A stretch of DNA of 64,000 bases. Source: Eubacteriaceae bacterium. GTDB taxonomy: Bacteria; Bacillota; Clostridia; Lachnospirales; Lachnospiraceae. Numbering within the stretch: position 1 is the first letter of the stretch; each line of letters opens with the position of its first letter. Positions 25,658-34,862 of the stretch are shown one piece after another. The DNA is taken from NCBI GenBank assembly GCA_910574015.1, contig CAJSYQ010000001.1, positions 62,001 through 126,000 of the forward strand, read 5' to 3'. Position numbers and translations under genes: made by a program. Below the pieces are notes generated by a model that ran no database searches, was not told where the DNA came from, and was given only the letters and a program-made list of their open reading frames with translations.

Positions 25658-26440
25658 TCAGCCCAGTGCCACATCCAATACCATCATAAGGGCAAAGCCG
25701 ATGGAAAAAAATATAGTCCCCACATCCGAATGCACCCCCTGCGACATCTCTGGTATCAGCTCTTCCACCACAACAAATATCATGGCTCCGGCGGCGAAGC
25801 TCAGCATAAAAGGAAGAAACGCAGTCAGAAAACCGGCGGCAAATATCGTCAGCATTGCCCCCGCCGGCTCTACGATGCCGGACAGCACGCCATACAGAAA
25901 GCTTTTCTTCTTACTGGTGCCCTCCGACATCAGGGGCATGGAAATAATCGCCCCCTCGGGAATATTCTGGATCGCAATCCCCAGCGCCAGAATACATACT
26001 CCTGAAAGAGTAATCCCTGCCGTTCCTGAAAACCACCCGGCACACACCGCCCCCACTGCCATGCCCTCCGGAACATTATGAAGGGTTACTGCGAAAACAA
26101 GCATCGTTGTCTTCTGCAGCTTCGTCTCTGGGCCTTCCGCCCTGTCGCTGTTAATATGAAGATGAGGGATCCGGTGGTCAAGAAACAATAGAAAAAATAT
26201 GCCGCTGAGAAAGCCCGCCAGTGGAAAAAGAAAGGAAAGGGTTCCCATATAACCCGACTGCTCGATGGCCGGGATCAAAAGACTCCATACCGACGCGGCC
26301 ACCATTACTCCGGCAGCAAAGCCGGTAAGACCTCTCTGCAGCGCAGGATGCGGGTCACGTTTCATGAGAAAAACGCAACCCGCACCGAGAGAGGTTCCTG
26401 CCAGCGGCAGTAAAAGCGAACCTATTATTGTTAAATTCAA
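25658..26440 (-). CDS. ZIP family metal transporter
   Basis: A 260-residue inner-membrane protein with eight probable membrane segments, importing zinc or related divalent metals. The metal site of segments IV and V is visible as VTLHNVPEGMAVGAV and AIQNIPEGAIISMPLM. A cytoplasmic histidine-containing loop (HRIPHLHINSDRAEG) lies after segment III. The start is TTG at 26440, with AGGATGTGATC upstream; no ATG suits. The next gene upstream lies 31 bases away in the same direction. Metal specificity cannot be read. Confidence 0.9.
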   Translation of the reverse strand: MNLTIIGSLLLPLAGTSLGAGCVFLMKRDPHPALQRGLTGFAAGVMVAASVWSLLIPAIEQSGYMGTLSFLFPLAGFLSGIFFLLFLDHRIPHLHINSDRAEGPETKLQKTTMLVFAVTLHNVPEGMAVGAVCAGWFSGTAGITLSGVCILALGIAIQNIPEGAIISMPLMSEGTSKKKSFLYGVLSGIVEPAGAMLTIFAAGFLTAFLPFMLSFAAGAMIFVVVEELIPEMSQGVHSDVGTIFFSIGFALMMVLDVALG

Positions 26441-26471
26441 ATCTGATCACATCCTGTAATCAAAAGCTCTT

Positions 26472-27368
26472 TTATACTAATGTATCCATCCCGGCGCCCT
26501 CTGTGACAACAGGTACACCAGCATCCGCCGTAACCGGCATCTCCGCGCCGCCAAGCTCCAGTGATACCGCGTCAGAATAGTGCTGGGAACCGCCGGAACT
26601 CTGAGAGTCCCCTGAGCCACCGGAACCAGAAGAGCTTCCTGCATTTTTTCTATCCTGCTGATATTTATGAAACAGGGCTTTCAGATATTTCATATCCGCT
26701 TCCAGTATCTCTTTCCATTCCTCCGCTCTGTGTTTCTTCTTTAATGCCTCAAGATCCTCAGGATCCATATTCACATGACTCACCGCCATGCTTTCTTCCG
26801 AGACAGTCTGCTCCAGATCCTCCATGGATTCCTCCATCAGATCCCTCATCTCTTCCTGCAGCTCCCGCATAAGCTGTCTCATTTGCTCTTCACTGATCTC
26901 AAGGAACTCTTCCGATGAATATTCTTCCATCTCCTCCATCTGTTCCTCTTCCAGCTCTGCCTGGCAGGGACCGCCGCGCTTTCCTGCATTTTCTTCCTCC
27001 TGCAGATGCTTCTTCCGCTTCTTTGCCACCCGCAGTATGGATTCTGCGTGTTTGATGGCAAGCTTTAGTTCTGTATCATCATAGGCTCCTGAATACAGCA
27101 CCCGCCGGAGTGAAGCCACCTTCTGCCGCGCACTGGAAACTACCTGTCCCGCATTGGCCGCTTTCTTTGTCCGCATAATCTGCGAAGATATCTGCTTAAA
27201 ATTATATTGTAGTTTCTTTTTCTTCCCCTTGGCAAACCTGCCTTTGGTGGGTTTTGAGACCCCTATCGTCCCCGCCACAGATCCGTCCCTGTTCTTTATG
27301 GTGATCCTCCTGACTGTCGATCTGCCGATATGAAACGGATTTATCCCCGAATAGCCCATAATTCCCAT
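26472..27368 (-). CDS. Uncharacterised basic/acidic coiled-coil protein
   Basis: A 298-residue protein, MGIMGYSGINPFHIGRSTVRR at the start, with no signal peptide. Residues about 40-140 are strongly basic (GRFAKGKKKKLQYNFKQISS, RVAKKRKKHLQ). Residues about 150-215 are an acidic coiled coil (EEQMEEMEEYSSEEFLEISE, MRELQEEMRDLMEESMEDLE). A Ser/Gly linker (SSSGSGGSGDSQSSGGS) precedes a hydrophobic tail. Start 27368 follows GGGAGGCGTTATC. Its composition resembles the proteins at 52402 and 59823, which sit beside LytTR/GHKL pairs. It precedes a ZIP transporter by 31 bases. Function is unknown. Confidence 0.8.
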   Translation of the reverse strand: MGIMGYSGINPFHIGRSTVRRITIKNRDGSVAGTIGVSKPTKGRFAKGKKKKLQYNFKQISSQIMRTKKAANAGQVVSSARQKVASLRRVLYSGAYDDTELKLAIKHAESILRVAKKRKKHLQEEENAGKRGGPCQAELEEEQMEEMEEYSSEEFLEISEEQMRQLMRELQEEMRDLMEESMEDLEQTVSEESMAVSHVNMDPEDLEALKKKHRAEEWKEILEADMKYLKALFHKYQQDRKNAGSSSGSGGSGDSQSSGGSQHYSDAVSLELGGAEMPVTADAGVPVVTEGAGMDTLV

Positions 27369-27536
27369 GATAACGCCTCCCTGCTCTTCCTGACGCGGCA
27401 GCATTTTTCATCACTGCCCCGACGCCGGATCATGAAATCCTTTTCTGTTCATTATAAACTATATATCGGTATATATTGTCTGAACCTTTATATCCTTCCT
27501 CTGCTGCCACAGAGAGTTTCCGCCGGGATGGCGGTG

Positions 27537-28511
27537 TTATTCCTCCGCTCCAGCGATCAGCAGCTTTTCCACGATATCATTATAACCCCGCTCTGTAGCG
27601 TAATACAGTGCCGTATGCTCTGCCATATCGACATGGGTGAAATCGGCGCCTCCCTCCAGCAGCGCCCCCGCAATATAATTGTTACCACACTTAGACGCAA
27701 TGATCAATGCAGTCTCCCCGTCTTCATTGCGCTCATTGATCCTGGCCCCATGAGACAGCAGTTTTTTTACAATGTTCTCATTCTGATTTCCGGCCGCAAT
27801 ATGTATCGGGAAATTGCCGTCATCACCACTTATATTGACATCGGCTCCCGCCTCCATCAGAAGATCGGCCAACAATATATTATCCTGCAGAACGGCTACA
27901 TAAAAAGGCGTCTGTTTTGCATCATTCCTCGTATTGAGATCCGTCGTCCCCTTGGACAGCATCGCTTTCACCACCTCGCCCTGCCCGTTCCAGCACGCCT
28001 GATGGAGCGGCGTGTTGCCGTAGGCATCGGCGTTTCCCAAGCTCTCTCCCGACAGGCTGTCCACCAGCTGTACCAGTCCCATGGCATTGGCGTAATCCAG
28101 CGGCGTATGGTTTTCATTGTCCATAATGGAGCTGTCCGCTCCCAACTCCATCAGGTATCTGGCAGCCTCTGCCTTTCTCGCCTGTACGGCATAGACCAGG
28201 GCAGTCTTGCCCTCCTTATCGGTGGCGTCCAGATCCGCCCCCGCCTCTGCCAGCAGCTGTATCACCTCTTTGTTTCCCGACATCACCGCCATATGCAGAG
28301 GGGTGACACTCTGATTGGAAATCTGGGCTGCATCCGCCCCTTTTTCCAGCAAAAGCTTTACAATATCCCGGTATCCCTTCCGGCTGGCATAATGAATGGG
28401 GGCACAGCCGTTTTCATCCACCGCATTGACGTTGACATTGTCCTTTTTGAGAAACGCCAGTACAACTCCTTTCTGACCATTCTGACATGCCTTCAATAAT
28501 AATTTGTCCAT
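27537..28511 (-). CDS. Ankyrin repeat protein
   Basis: A 324-residue protein made almost wholly of nine or ten ankyrin repeats. Recognisable cores are NGCAPIHYASRKGYRDIVKL, SVTPLHMAVMSGNKEVIQLL, GKTALVYAVQARKAEAARYL, GNTPLHQACWNGQGEVVKAM and GETALIIASKCGNNYIAGAL. There is no signal peptide, so it probably acts in the cytosol as a binding scaffold. AAGGAGAGGGAAATT precedes the ATG. It follows the hybrid kinase by 40 bases on the same strand and may be its downstream partner in an operon. Partners are unknown. Confidence 0.92.
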   Translation of the reverse strand: MDKLLLKACQNGQKGVVLAFLKKDNVNVNAVDENGCAPIHYASRKGYRDIVKLLLEKGADAAQISNQSVTPLHMAVMSGNKEVIQLLAEAGADLDATDKEGKTALVYAVQARKAEAARYLMELGADSSIMDNENHTPLDYANAMGLVQLVDSLSGESLGNADAYGNTPLHQACWNGQGEVVKAMLSKGTTDLNTRNDAKQTPFYVAVLQDNILLADLLMEAGADVNISGDDGNFPIHIAAGNQNENIVKKLLSHGARINERNEDGETALIIASKCGNNYIAGALLEGGADFTHVDMAEHTALYYATERGYNDIVEKLLIAGAEE

Positions 28512-28551
28512 AATTTCCCTCTCCTTCTCTATCTTTCACATATTATTTCTC

Positions 28552-31137
28552 TTAACATCCTCTCAGCCGGCTCATGACCTGCAGCATCTTTCGGGTGTCC
28601 ACCGGCTTCGCCAAATGCTCGTTCATCCCGGCATCCTTTGACAATGCCACGTCCTCTTCAAATGCATTGGCCGACAGCGCTATAATGGGCACAGCTTTTG
28701 CGTCCGCCCGGGCCAGACTGCGGATCACCCTTGCCGCTTCATATCCACTCATGACCGGCATCATCAGATCCATAAGCACACAGTCAAAGGTTCCCAGATC
28801 GGATGCTTTGAATGCCTCCACAGCAGCTTTTCCATCATTGGCGGTGACGACCTTCGCACCTGCCTCCCCGAGAATGTACTCTACGATCTCACAATTGAGC
28901 TCATTGTCCTCTACCAGAAGCACGCACATTCCGGCAATATCCTCCTGTACATCCCAATCCTCATCCTCAGGCACTTCTCTCCACTCATCATCCACGCGAA
29001 TGGACAGATTGATCCGGACCACACTTCCCTTGCCGGCCTGGCTTTCTATCTGAACATCTCCGTTCATTTGTTCTACCAGATTCTTTACAATAGACATGCC
29101 AAGCCCAACGCCGTTATAGTTCGTCCTGGCGCCCTGATGCTCCTGGGTGAAGGGCTCAAAAATGTGTTCTTTGAAATCCTCCCCCATGCCGATTCCGGTA
29201 TCTTCAATGATAAACTGACAGCCTGCCGTCCCGTCCTGAAAGGCTGTCTCTCCTGCCTGTACCAATACAGAGCCATGAGGACGGTTATATTTGAGTGCAT
29301 TGTCAATTACATTCATTAAAATCTGCTTCAAATGCAGGGGATTCCCAATCATTCTTTTATGACGCAGCCCGGAAACATCCAACTCCAGCCGAATTTTGCG
29401 TTCATCCGCCAAAGGTGACAGAACCGTAATACATTCTTCCAATATGTCATAAAGGTCAAATGCTTCCTCCACCGCTGCGGGTCTCCCACTTTCCAGCTTA
29501 CTTACCTGAAGAACATCATTCACCAGAGACAGCAGATGCTCCGTTGACACACGGATCTTCCTCAGACACTCTCCCTGCTGCTCCGGATCCGCCTGACTGT
29601 TTTCCAGAATGGTCAGCATTCCCAGAATCCCATTGATAGGCGTTCGCAGATCGTGGGACATATGGGAAAGGAATTCGCTTTTTGCCGAGTTTGCCTTCCT
29701 CACCCGCTCCAAAAGCTCCATGATGGACTGCTCTTGTTTCTTCCTTGTCACCATAGTCTCTGTTATATCCTGATGATACCCGTTGAGACAGACACCCGGT
29801 CTTTTAGACGTCCTGTCCGGCACGCCGCCGCAGCGGACATAAATTTTCCCAAGCTTCGGATGCTTCCATGGGTAGATCACCTCGTTGCGTCCGGTTTCCA
29901 ATATTTCCTGCACGGCTTCCTGTACCATCTCCACATAATCTGAATCAATGCGCTCAAACCAGTGCCGGTAGCACTCCTCCGGCTCAATCTCATCCGGTAC
30001 GCCCAGAAGAATCCGCATGGTTCGATCCGTATACATCCTCGGCTGACATCCATCTTCCAATTCAATGGTCCAGATGCCGGTTCTGGCTCCTTCCAGAATA
30101 TTTTCCAGGCTCTGCCTTGCCTTTACCTTATATTTCTCCTCCTGATCCACCACGGCATTGACATCCCTCTGGGCAAAAATCGCACAGTTCTCCCTCCCGG
30201 TCTTCCCGGTAACGGAAAAATACATTTCCAAATACCTTAAGCCTGAAAAATTGTCCTTCACCTGATAACGGACAGAAAACTTTTTCTCTGTCCGAAGCCG
30301 GTTCAGCACGTTTTCTTTCTTCGTCACAGCGCGGAGCTGCTCCTGATCCTGGGGAACCACACACTTGGAAATATACCGCTCCATAGCCTCCTGATAGCCA
30401 TACTTAAAATGAAAAGCCAAATCCATCCCAATCCGCTTACTGGTCCGGTAAACCTCGCATTCACCTGTGTCGAAGTTTACCTGATAGATACCCAGATAAT
30501 CTACACTAAGGGCATGGAGCACATTATAACTCCGATTCCGAAGCTCACGGAACAGATTTCGCCGCTTTAAGGAGGACACAATAAAATATGCCGTCGTCTG
30601 GAGCATGTTCGACGCATATTCCATCGACTTCACAGGGGGATTGTCCACGCCGTAAAATCCGATAACCCTTTTGCCGTCATAGAGTGGAACCACTACAAGG
30701 GAATGGACATTCTGGCGTTTCAGATTCTCGTACTGAAGCGGATCCGTCTCCCGAATATTTTCCAGTTCTTCAATGACAATATGCCTGCCAACACTGAAAT
30801 TCCGATACCAGCTGGCGCATACCTCCGATGGGAGATTTTGAAGATTCTCCTTTTCTGGTTCCACCCCTGCGGCCACCCACTCGTATGTATTGTCATCGCC
30901 GCCGAACTCATTCTGCTCAAATATATAAGTCCGCTCCCCGTTCAGCGCCTTTCCTAAATGCTCCAGGAGCACATCCAGCGAATCATCAGGATTTTCCTCC
31001 AACAGGGCAGCACGAAGTCCTTCGTTAATGACAGCCTCCAGATTCTGTACATTCCGTATCCCACTCTGCTGCTCATGGACCTGGACATTCGGCGCCCCTT
31101 CCCTGACTTTTTCCAACAATTCTCCTGAATAGTCCAT
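28552..31137 (-). CDS. Hybrid sensor histidine kinase/response regulator
   Basis: An 861-residue cytosolic signalling protein. Residues about 25-190 resemble a GAF domain (LEHLGKALNGERTYIFEQNE, SLVVVPLYDGKRVIGFYGVD). PAS-like regions follow (about 200-470). The HisKA H-box is AKSEFLSHMSHDLRTPINGI. The ATPase domain has NVIDNALKYN, IEDTGIGMGED and GVGLGMSIVKNLVE. The receiver (about 748-861) has VLLVEDNELN, the acceptor aspartate in VLMDLMMP and HLAKPVD. Start 31137 follows GGAGGACAGGCAT. No membrane segment is seen. It has a consensus promoter. An output partner beyond the ankyrin gene is not evident. Confidence 0.93.
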   Translation of the reverse strand: MDYSGELLEKVREGAPNVQVHEQQSGIRNVQNLEAVINEGLRAALLEENPDDSLDVLLEHLGKALNGERTYIFEQNEFGGDDNTYEWVAAGVEPEKENLQNLPSEVCASWYRNFSVGRHIVIEELENIRETDPLQYENLKRQNVHSLVVVPLYDGKRVIGFYGVDNPPVKSMEYASNMLQTTAYFIVSSLKRRNLFRELRNRSYNVLHALSVDYLGIYQVNFDTGECEVYRTSKRIGMDLAFHFKYGYQEAMERYISKCVVPQDQEQLRAVTKKENVLNRLRTEKKFSVRYQVKDNFSGLRYLEMYFSVTGKTGRENCAIFAQRDVNAVVDQEEKYKVKARQSLENILEGARTGIWTIELEDGCQPRMYTDRTMRILLGVPDEIEPEECYRHWFERIDSDYVEMVQEAVQEILETGRNEVIYPWKHPKLGKIYVRCGGVPDRTSKRPGVCLNGYHQDITETMVTRKKQEQSIMELLERVRKANSAKSEFLSHMSHDLRTPINGILGMLTILENSQADPEQQGECLRKIRVSTEHLLSLVNDVLQVSKLESGRPAAVEEAFDLYDILEECITVLSPLADERKIRLELDVSGLRHKRMIGNPLHLKQILMNVIDNALKYNRPHGSVLVQAGETAFQDGTAGCQFIIEDTGIGMGEDFKEHIFEPFTQEHQGARTNYNGVGLGMSIVKNLVEQMNGDVQIESQAGKGSVVRINLSIRVDDEWREVPEDEDWDVQEDIAGMCVLLVEDNELNCEIVEYILGEAGAKVVTANDGKAAVEAFKASDLGTFDCVLMDLMMPVMSGYEAARVIRSLARADAKAVPIIALSANAFEEDVALSKDAGMNEHLAKPVDTRKMLQVMSRLRGC

Positions 31138-31210
31138 ATGCCTGTCCTCCAAATTGATCACTTTCTGTCCACATTCATAATCAAAATTTTAGAAACTAAA
31201 AATCTTTGTC

Positions 31211-31239
31211 ATCGTATCATACACCCTCTCATATGTCAA
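31211..31239 (-). promoter_or_regulatory. Promoter of the hybrid kinase gene
   Basis: TTGACA and TACGAT with a 17-base spacer on the minus strand. The gap (31138-31338) between this gene and the subtilase otherwise shows only a weak imperfect inverted repeat near 31293-31325. Confidence 0.75.
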
Positions 31240-31338
31240 TATTAAGCGTTGGAATGCACACGGCAAATTCACCCACTGCTGGACCCAAATACCCCGGTAT
31301 GGCTGCAGAGAGCTCTGCCTGGTACCTGGCTCACAATT

Positions 31339-33060
31339 TCATATCGGCACACTATCCCTCAGACAGATTGCCCCCCAGCCTGCGGAGGCATCCGGGACCT
31401 GGGTCTGCCCCGCTAAGGGCTTCGCTCCCCGGATCAAATACGCCTTTACCTTCTGGCCATAGAGATAGGGATCCCTTCCGTTTACTATGCCGTACTGCAT
31501 CAGGAGTGCGGCGCTTCCTGTGACAAAGGGGCACGCCATGGAGGTTCCCGTCCGCATCGTATAACCCCCTCCCGGCGAACAGGATACAATGTCGACACCG
31601 GGGGCCACAAGATCCGGCTTTGCATAGGATCCAAAACGGTATCCACGGCCCGAGAAGGGCGCAAAGCTTCCAGTGTCCCCGTTATATGCCCCCACCGTAA
31701 CCGGCTTCGACGCCGTTGAAGGAATCGTCAGGGTCAGATCGGCAGAGGGTACCAGAAAGCCTGTATCCTCGTTGATGCTGCCACCGCTTGGCAGCCAGAG
31801 GTGGATCGTTCCCTCCACGATCTCCCGGGGAGTTATAATGAGTTTCCAGATCCCGCTGGTCACCGGCGTCTCATCCCGCACAGGGAGAAGTTCAAAATAT
31901 ATTTCCTGATCCAGGCTGTATGGCGATGGCTCTCCAAAATACCAGAGGGTGTCTGTGCCGTCTACCAGATACTGGTAGGTCCCCCGGGCATTTTCCGATA
32001 GGATAACGGATTCCCCGGAAGGGGCCACCAGAGTCACGACAAAACGGTCGGCATAATTTTTCCAAAGCTGCATTCCAAGACTATATTCTCCCGGCGCCAC
32101 GGCAAACTCAATCTGATAATTGGTTCCCATAGAGAGCTTCAGCTCCGTATGCCTGGATCGGCTTCCCTCATTGCCGCTTCCAATACAGATCGTGATCCTG
32201 CCGGTACCCGCCACACCATCCAGATAGGTTTCCAGAAGGGAAGTCCCGTCATGGGGACCATAGTTATTGCCATAGCTGAGATTCAGCGCCATCGGCTGAC
32301 CAAGCTCCAGGGACTTCCTGACACAGAAATCCACCGCCATCATCAGCCCCGTTGTCTGGGGAAATCCGTCCTGTCTGGCAGCCCCCAGCTTAACCACAAG
32401 GATATCTGACTCATACGCCACCCCTCTCTGGTGGCCGTCACTGGCTCTGCCGTTTCCTGCGGCGATCCCGGTGACATGGGTACCATGTCCGCTGTTATCC
32501 ACTGTGGGAGAACGGTCTCCACGGGCAAGGATCTCATTGATCTGTTCTTTGGAAAAATAAGTTCCCACCCGGTATCCCTGCGGCGGCTCTCCCGCACTCA
32601 CTGTCTGATCCCAGAGCCCCGCCAGCCGGGTCGTCCCATCCTCGTTTCGGAAATCGTAGTGAAATAGGTCGATGCCGCTGTCCACCACCGCTACCAGAAC
32701 CCCCCTGCCCGTCAGATTCAGCGGTGCCCTCTGAACCGGCGGAATACAGGATACCAGCTTTCCCTCATAAACTGCGAAAGAGAGAGCCTTGGGCTTCTCT
32801 ATGTACTCCACCATGGGCTCCCGGGACAATTCCCGGAGAGCAGCTTCCGTCACCACGGCGACTGCATAACCGCCAAGGAGCGGCGTTATCTCACCATATC
32901 GGCCCGCCAGGTCGTCGATGGATCCCGAATACCGCAGGATCACTTCCCAGGTCTTTTCCTCTGGATCGTATCCTGCGGACAGGTTTTCACTTTTTTCCCT
33001 TGTCTGCTCGGATACATCCAGAGACAGCTCCAAGAGATTCTCCAGTTTCTGATCAGCCAT
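31339..33060 (-). CDS. Subtilisin-like serine protease (Csp-related S8)
   Basis: A 573-residue S8 protease with no signal peptide. An N-terminal prodomain-like region (about 1-95) precedes the catalytic core. The triad is visible: Asp in GVLVAVVDSGIDLFHYDF, His in DNSGHGTHVTGIAAGNGR, Ser in RTGTSMACPFVTGSAALL. A beta-rich insertion (about 300-440) separates His and Ser. This arrangement is that of clostridial Csp germination proteases and related cytoplasmic Lachnospiraceae subtilases. It starts at ATG 33060 (AAAGG nine bases upstream; 33066 is an alternative), inside the 3' end of sigK, suggesting sporulation expression. Whether it processes a spore hydrolase is inference. Confidence 0.9.
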   Translation of the reverse strand: MADQKLENLLELSLDVSEQTREKSENLSAGYDPEEKTWEVILRYSGSIDDLAGRYGEITPLLGGYAVAVVTEAALRELSREPMVEYIEKPKALSFAVYEGKLVSCIPPVQRAPLNLTGRGVLVAVVDSGIDLFHYDFRNEDGTTRLAGLWDQTVSAGEPPQGYRVGTYFSKEQINEILARGDRSPTVDNSGHGTHVTGIAAGNGRASDGHQRGVAYESDILVVKLGAARQDGFPQTTGLMMAVDFCVRKSLELGQPMALNLSYGNNYGPHDGTSLLETYLDGVAGTGRITICIGSGNEGSRSRHTELKLSMGTNYQIEFAVAPGEYSLGMQLWKNYADRFVVTLVAPSGESVILSENARGTYQYLVDGTDTLWYFGEPSPYSLDQEIYFELLPVRDETPVTSGIWKLIITPREIVEGTIHLWLPSGGSINEDTGFLVPSADLTLTIPSTASKPVTVGAYNGDTGSFAPFSGRGYRFGSYAKPDLVAPGVDIVSCSPGGGYTMRTGTSMACPFVTGSAALLMQYGIVNGRDPYLYGQKVKAYLIRGAKPLAGQTQVPDASAGWGAICLRDSVPI

Positions 33061-33700
33061 GTTCATACGCCTTTCTTAATTTCATCAGAGCTTTTTTTTC
33101 AATCCGGCTCACATAACTTCTGGAAATTCCCAGTTTCTTCGCAATCTCCCGCTGGGTCACCTCTGGCTGCTCCGGGATATAGGGCCATTTCGGAATGCCA
33201 TAGCGGAGGCGGATAATATATTTCTCTCTCTCGGTGAGATCCGCTTCAATAAAACCATATAATTTTGATATATTTTCCTGACGTTCCATGCGCTCGGGGA
33301 TATCTTCATCCACACTCTCCAGAATGTCCAGAAAGCTCAGTGCGTTCCCCTCTCCGTCATCTCCCCCTATGGGATCATATAAAAATACTTCTTTGGATTG
33401 TTTTTTATCACTTCGAAATGTCATGAGAAGTTCATTATCGATACACCGGGACGCATAGGTTGCCAGTCTCACACCCCTGCCCGGGCGGTATGTGTCCACT
33501 GCCTTAATCAGGCCAATCGTCCCTATGGAGATCAGATCATCAACACCGTGATCCGAATTATTGTATTTCTTCACCAAATATGCCACGAGACGAAGATTGT
33601 GTTCGATCAGGACCCGGCGGGCTGCCGGGTCTCCCTGCTGCCATCTGGCAATATACTCACTTTCCTCTTCCGCGCTCAGTGGTTGTGGAAATGACTGCAT
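33053..33700 (-). CDS. sigK: RNA polymerase sigma factor, sporulation sigma-K type
   Basis: A 215-residue sigma-70-family factor. Region 2 reads LLIEHNLRLVAYLVKKYNN-like residues followed by VDDLISIGTIGLIKAVDTY and RLATYASRCIDNELLM. Region 4 ends TQREIAKKLGISRSYVSRIE. This pattern matches late mother-cell sigma-K. The coding region is continuous, with no skin-type prophage interruption. Few residues (MQSFPQPLSAEEE) precede region 1.2, so a pro-sequence is not evident. ATG 33700 follows CGAGGTACTGTG. The 3' end overlaps the subtilase gene. SigE-like and SigG factors were considered; the motif set fits SigK best. Confidence 0.85.
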   Translation of the reverse strand: MQSFPQPLSAEEESEYIARWQQGDPAARRVLIEHNLRLVAYLVKKYNNSDHGVDDLISIGTIGLIKAVDTYRPGRGVRLATYASRCIDNELLMTFRSDKKQSKEVFLYDPIGGDDGEGNALSFLDILESVDEDIPERMERQENISKLYGFIEADLTEREKYIIRLRYGIPKWPYIPEQPEVTQREIAKKLGISRSYVSRIEKKALMKLRKAYEHG

Positions 33701-33772
33701 CACAGTACCTCGGATAAATCGCATTACTTTAATCTATGTGCGCATTTGTCCATAAGTGCCTGGTCAACAGAA

Positions 33773-34831
33773 TTAGTATTCTCTCTTTTTAAGAATTTCC
33801 TCTAAATTCATGGAAGCATCGAAATACTGCTCCTGAACATAATGGATCTTCTCCACCTCCTGCCCCCTCTCCAGCCTCTGGATAATATCAGAGACGAATG
33901 GACCAAGAATGGGATTGCATTCAAAATCTGCGTTGATCTTCCCCCTTTTCATCAATTCCAGTGCCGCCTGCACGGCATCGAAGGAGATAACAATGATATC
34001 TCCCGCCGGCCCGCAGCTTTTTCCCGCCGCTTCGATGGCCTCGATGGCTCCAAATGTCATATTGTCATTCTCACTTATCACCACGTCGATATCCTTATAG
34101 GTTGAGAGAAAATCATCCATTACCTCCTTCCCCTTCGCCTGGGTAAATTCTCCGCTCCGCCGCTCCAGCATCTCCCATTTTTTATTGGCATCAAGCACCT
34201 TTAGAAAGCCTTGTGTCCTGCCGATCTGCGAAGAGGATTCCAGTGTTCCCTGAAGCGTAACGATCCGGATCCTGTCATTTTCCCGTTCCTGCCACTTCAG
34301 GTAGCTTTCCAGCCATTCTCCTGCCCGCCGGCCCTCTTCCTCAAAATTGCTGCCCACCCAGCAGGTGTATAGGTCATCGTTTTCTACCTCTACCGTTCTA
34401 TCCACCAGGATAACAGGTATACCGGCGTCTTTCGCCTCCTTCAGAACGGTATCCCATCCTGTCTCAACAATGGGATCCAGTACGATATAGTCCACCTCCT
34501 GCAGGATAAAATTCCGAACATCCTTTAACTGGTTTTCCTGCTTCTGCTGTGCATCCTCATACAGAAGATAATACCCATTTTCCGCCGTGAACATGTTCCG
34601 GAAAGACTCCGTACTGGCATTGCGCCAGTCTGATTCAGATCCCACCTGGGAAAATCCCACTACAATATGATCTCTGTTTTTTCCCGGTAAATCAGAGAGG
34701 GGCTTCTCCTCTTCCAAAGCCCCTCTCTGATTTGCCTCTTTATCCTGTTTTTGTATGGAAACGCACCCACACAGACTGCCCACACAGACAATCATCAGCA
34801 ATGCAACGATGCGGATACATTTCTTTCTCAT
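33773..34831 (-). CDS. Second sugar-binding lipoprotein of the galactofuranose-type operon
   Basis: A 352-residue periplasmic-binding-protein-like lipoprotein. The signal sequence MRKKCIRIVALLMIVCVGSL ends in the lipobox LCGC. The mature part (VVGFSQVGSESDWRNASTES, LDPIVETGWDTVLKEAKDAGIPVILVDRTVE, GRTQGFLKVLD) follows the YtfQ pattern. It is last in the operon behind two permeases, while a second YtfQ-like protein opens the operon. It is diverged from that paralogue and may have a different ligand or a sensory role. ATG 34831 follows GGAGAACAG. Confidence 0.85.
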   Translation of the reverse strand: MRKKCIRIVALLMIVCVGSLCGCVSIQKQDKEANQRGALEEEKPLSDLPGKNRDHIVVGFSQVGSESDWRNASTESFRNMFTAENGYYLLYEDAQQKQENQLKDVRNFILQEVDYIVLDPIVETGWDTVLKEAKDAGIPVILVDRTVEVENDDLYTCWVGSNFEEEGRRAGEWLESYLKWQERENDRIRIVTLQGTLESSSQIGRTQGFLKVLDANKKWEMLERRSGEFTQAKGKEVMDDFLSTYKDIDVVISENDNMTFGAIEAIEAAGKSCGPAGDIIVISFDAVQAALELMKRGKINADFECNPILGPFVSDIIQRLERGQEVEKIHYVQEQYFDASMNLEEILKKREY

Positions 34832-34862
34832 AAATTTCTGTTCTCCCTTCACAGGCATACGG

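Noticed and set aside
27330-28499. A 389-codon open frame on the plus strand.
   Set aside because: It is antisense to the ankyrin gene; repeated ankyrin codons keep the opposite frame open.
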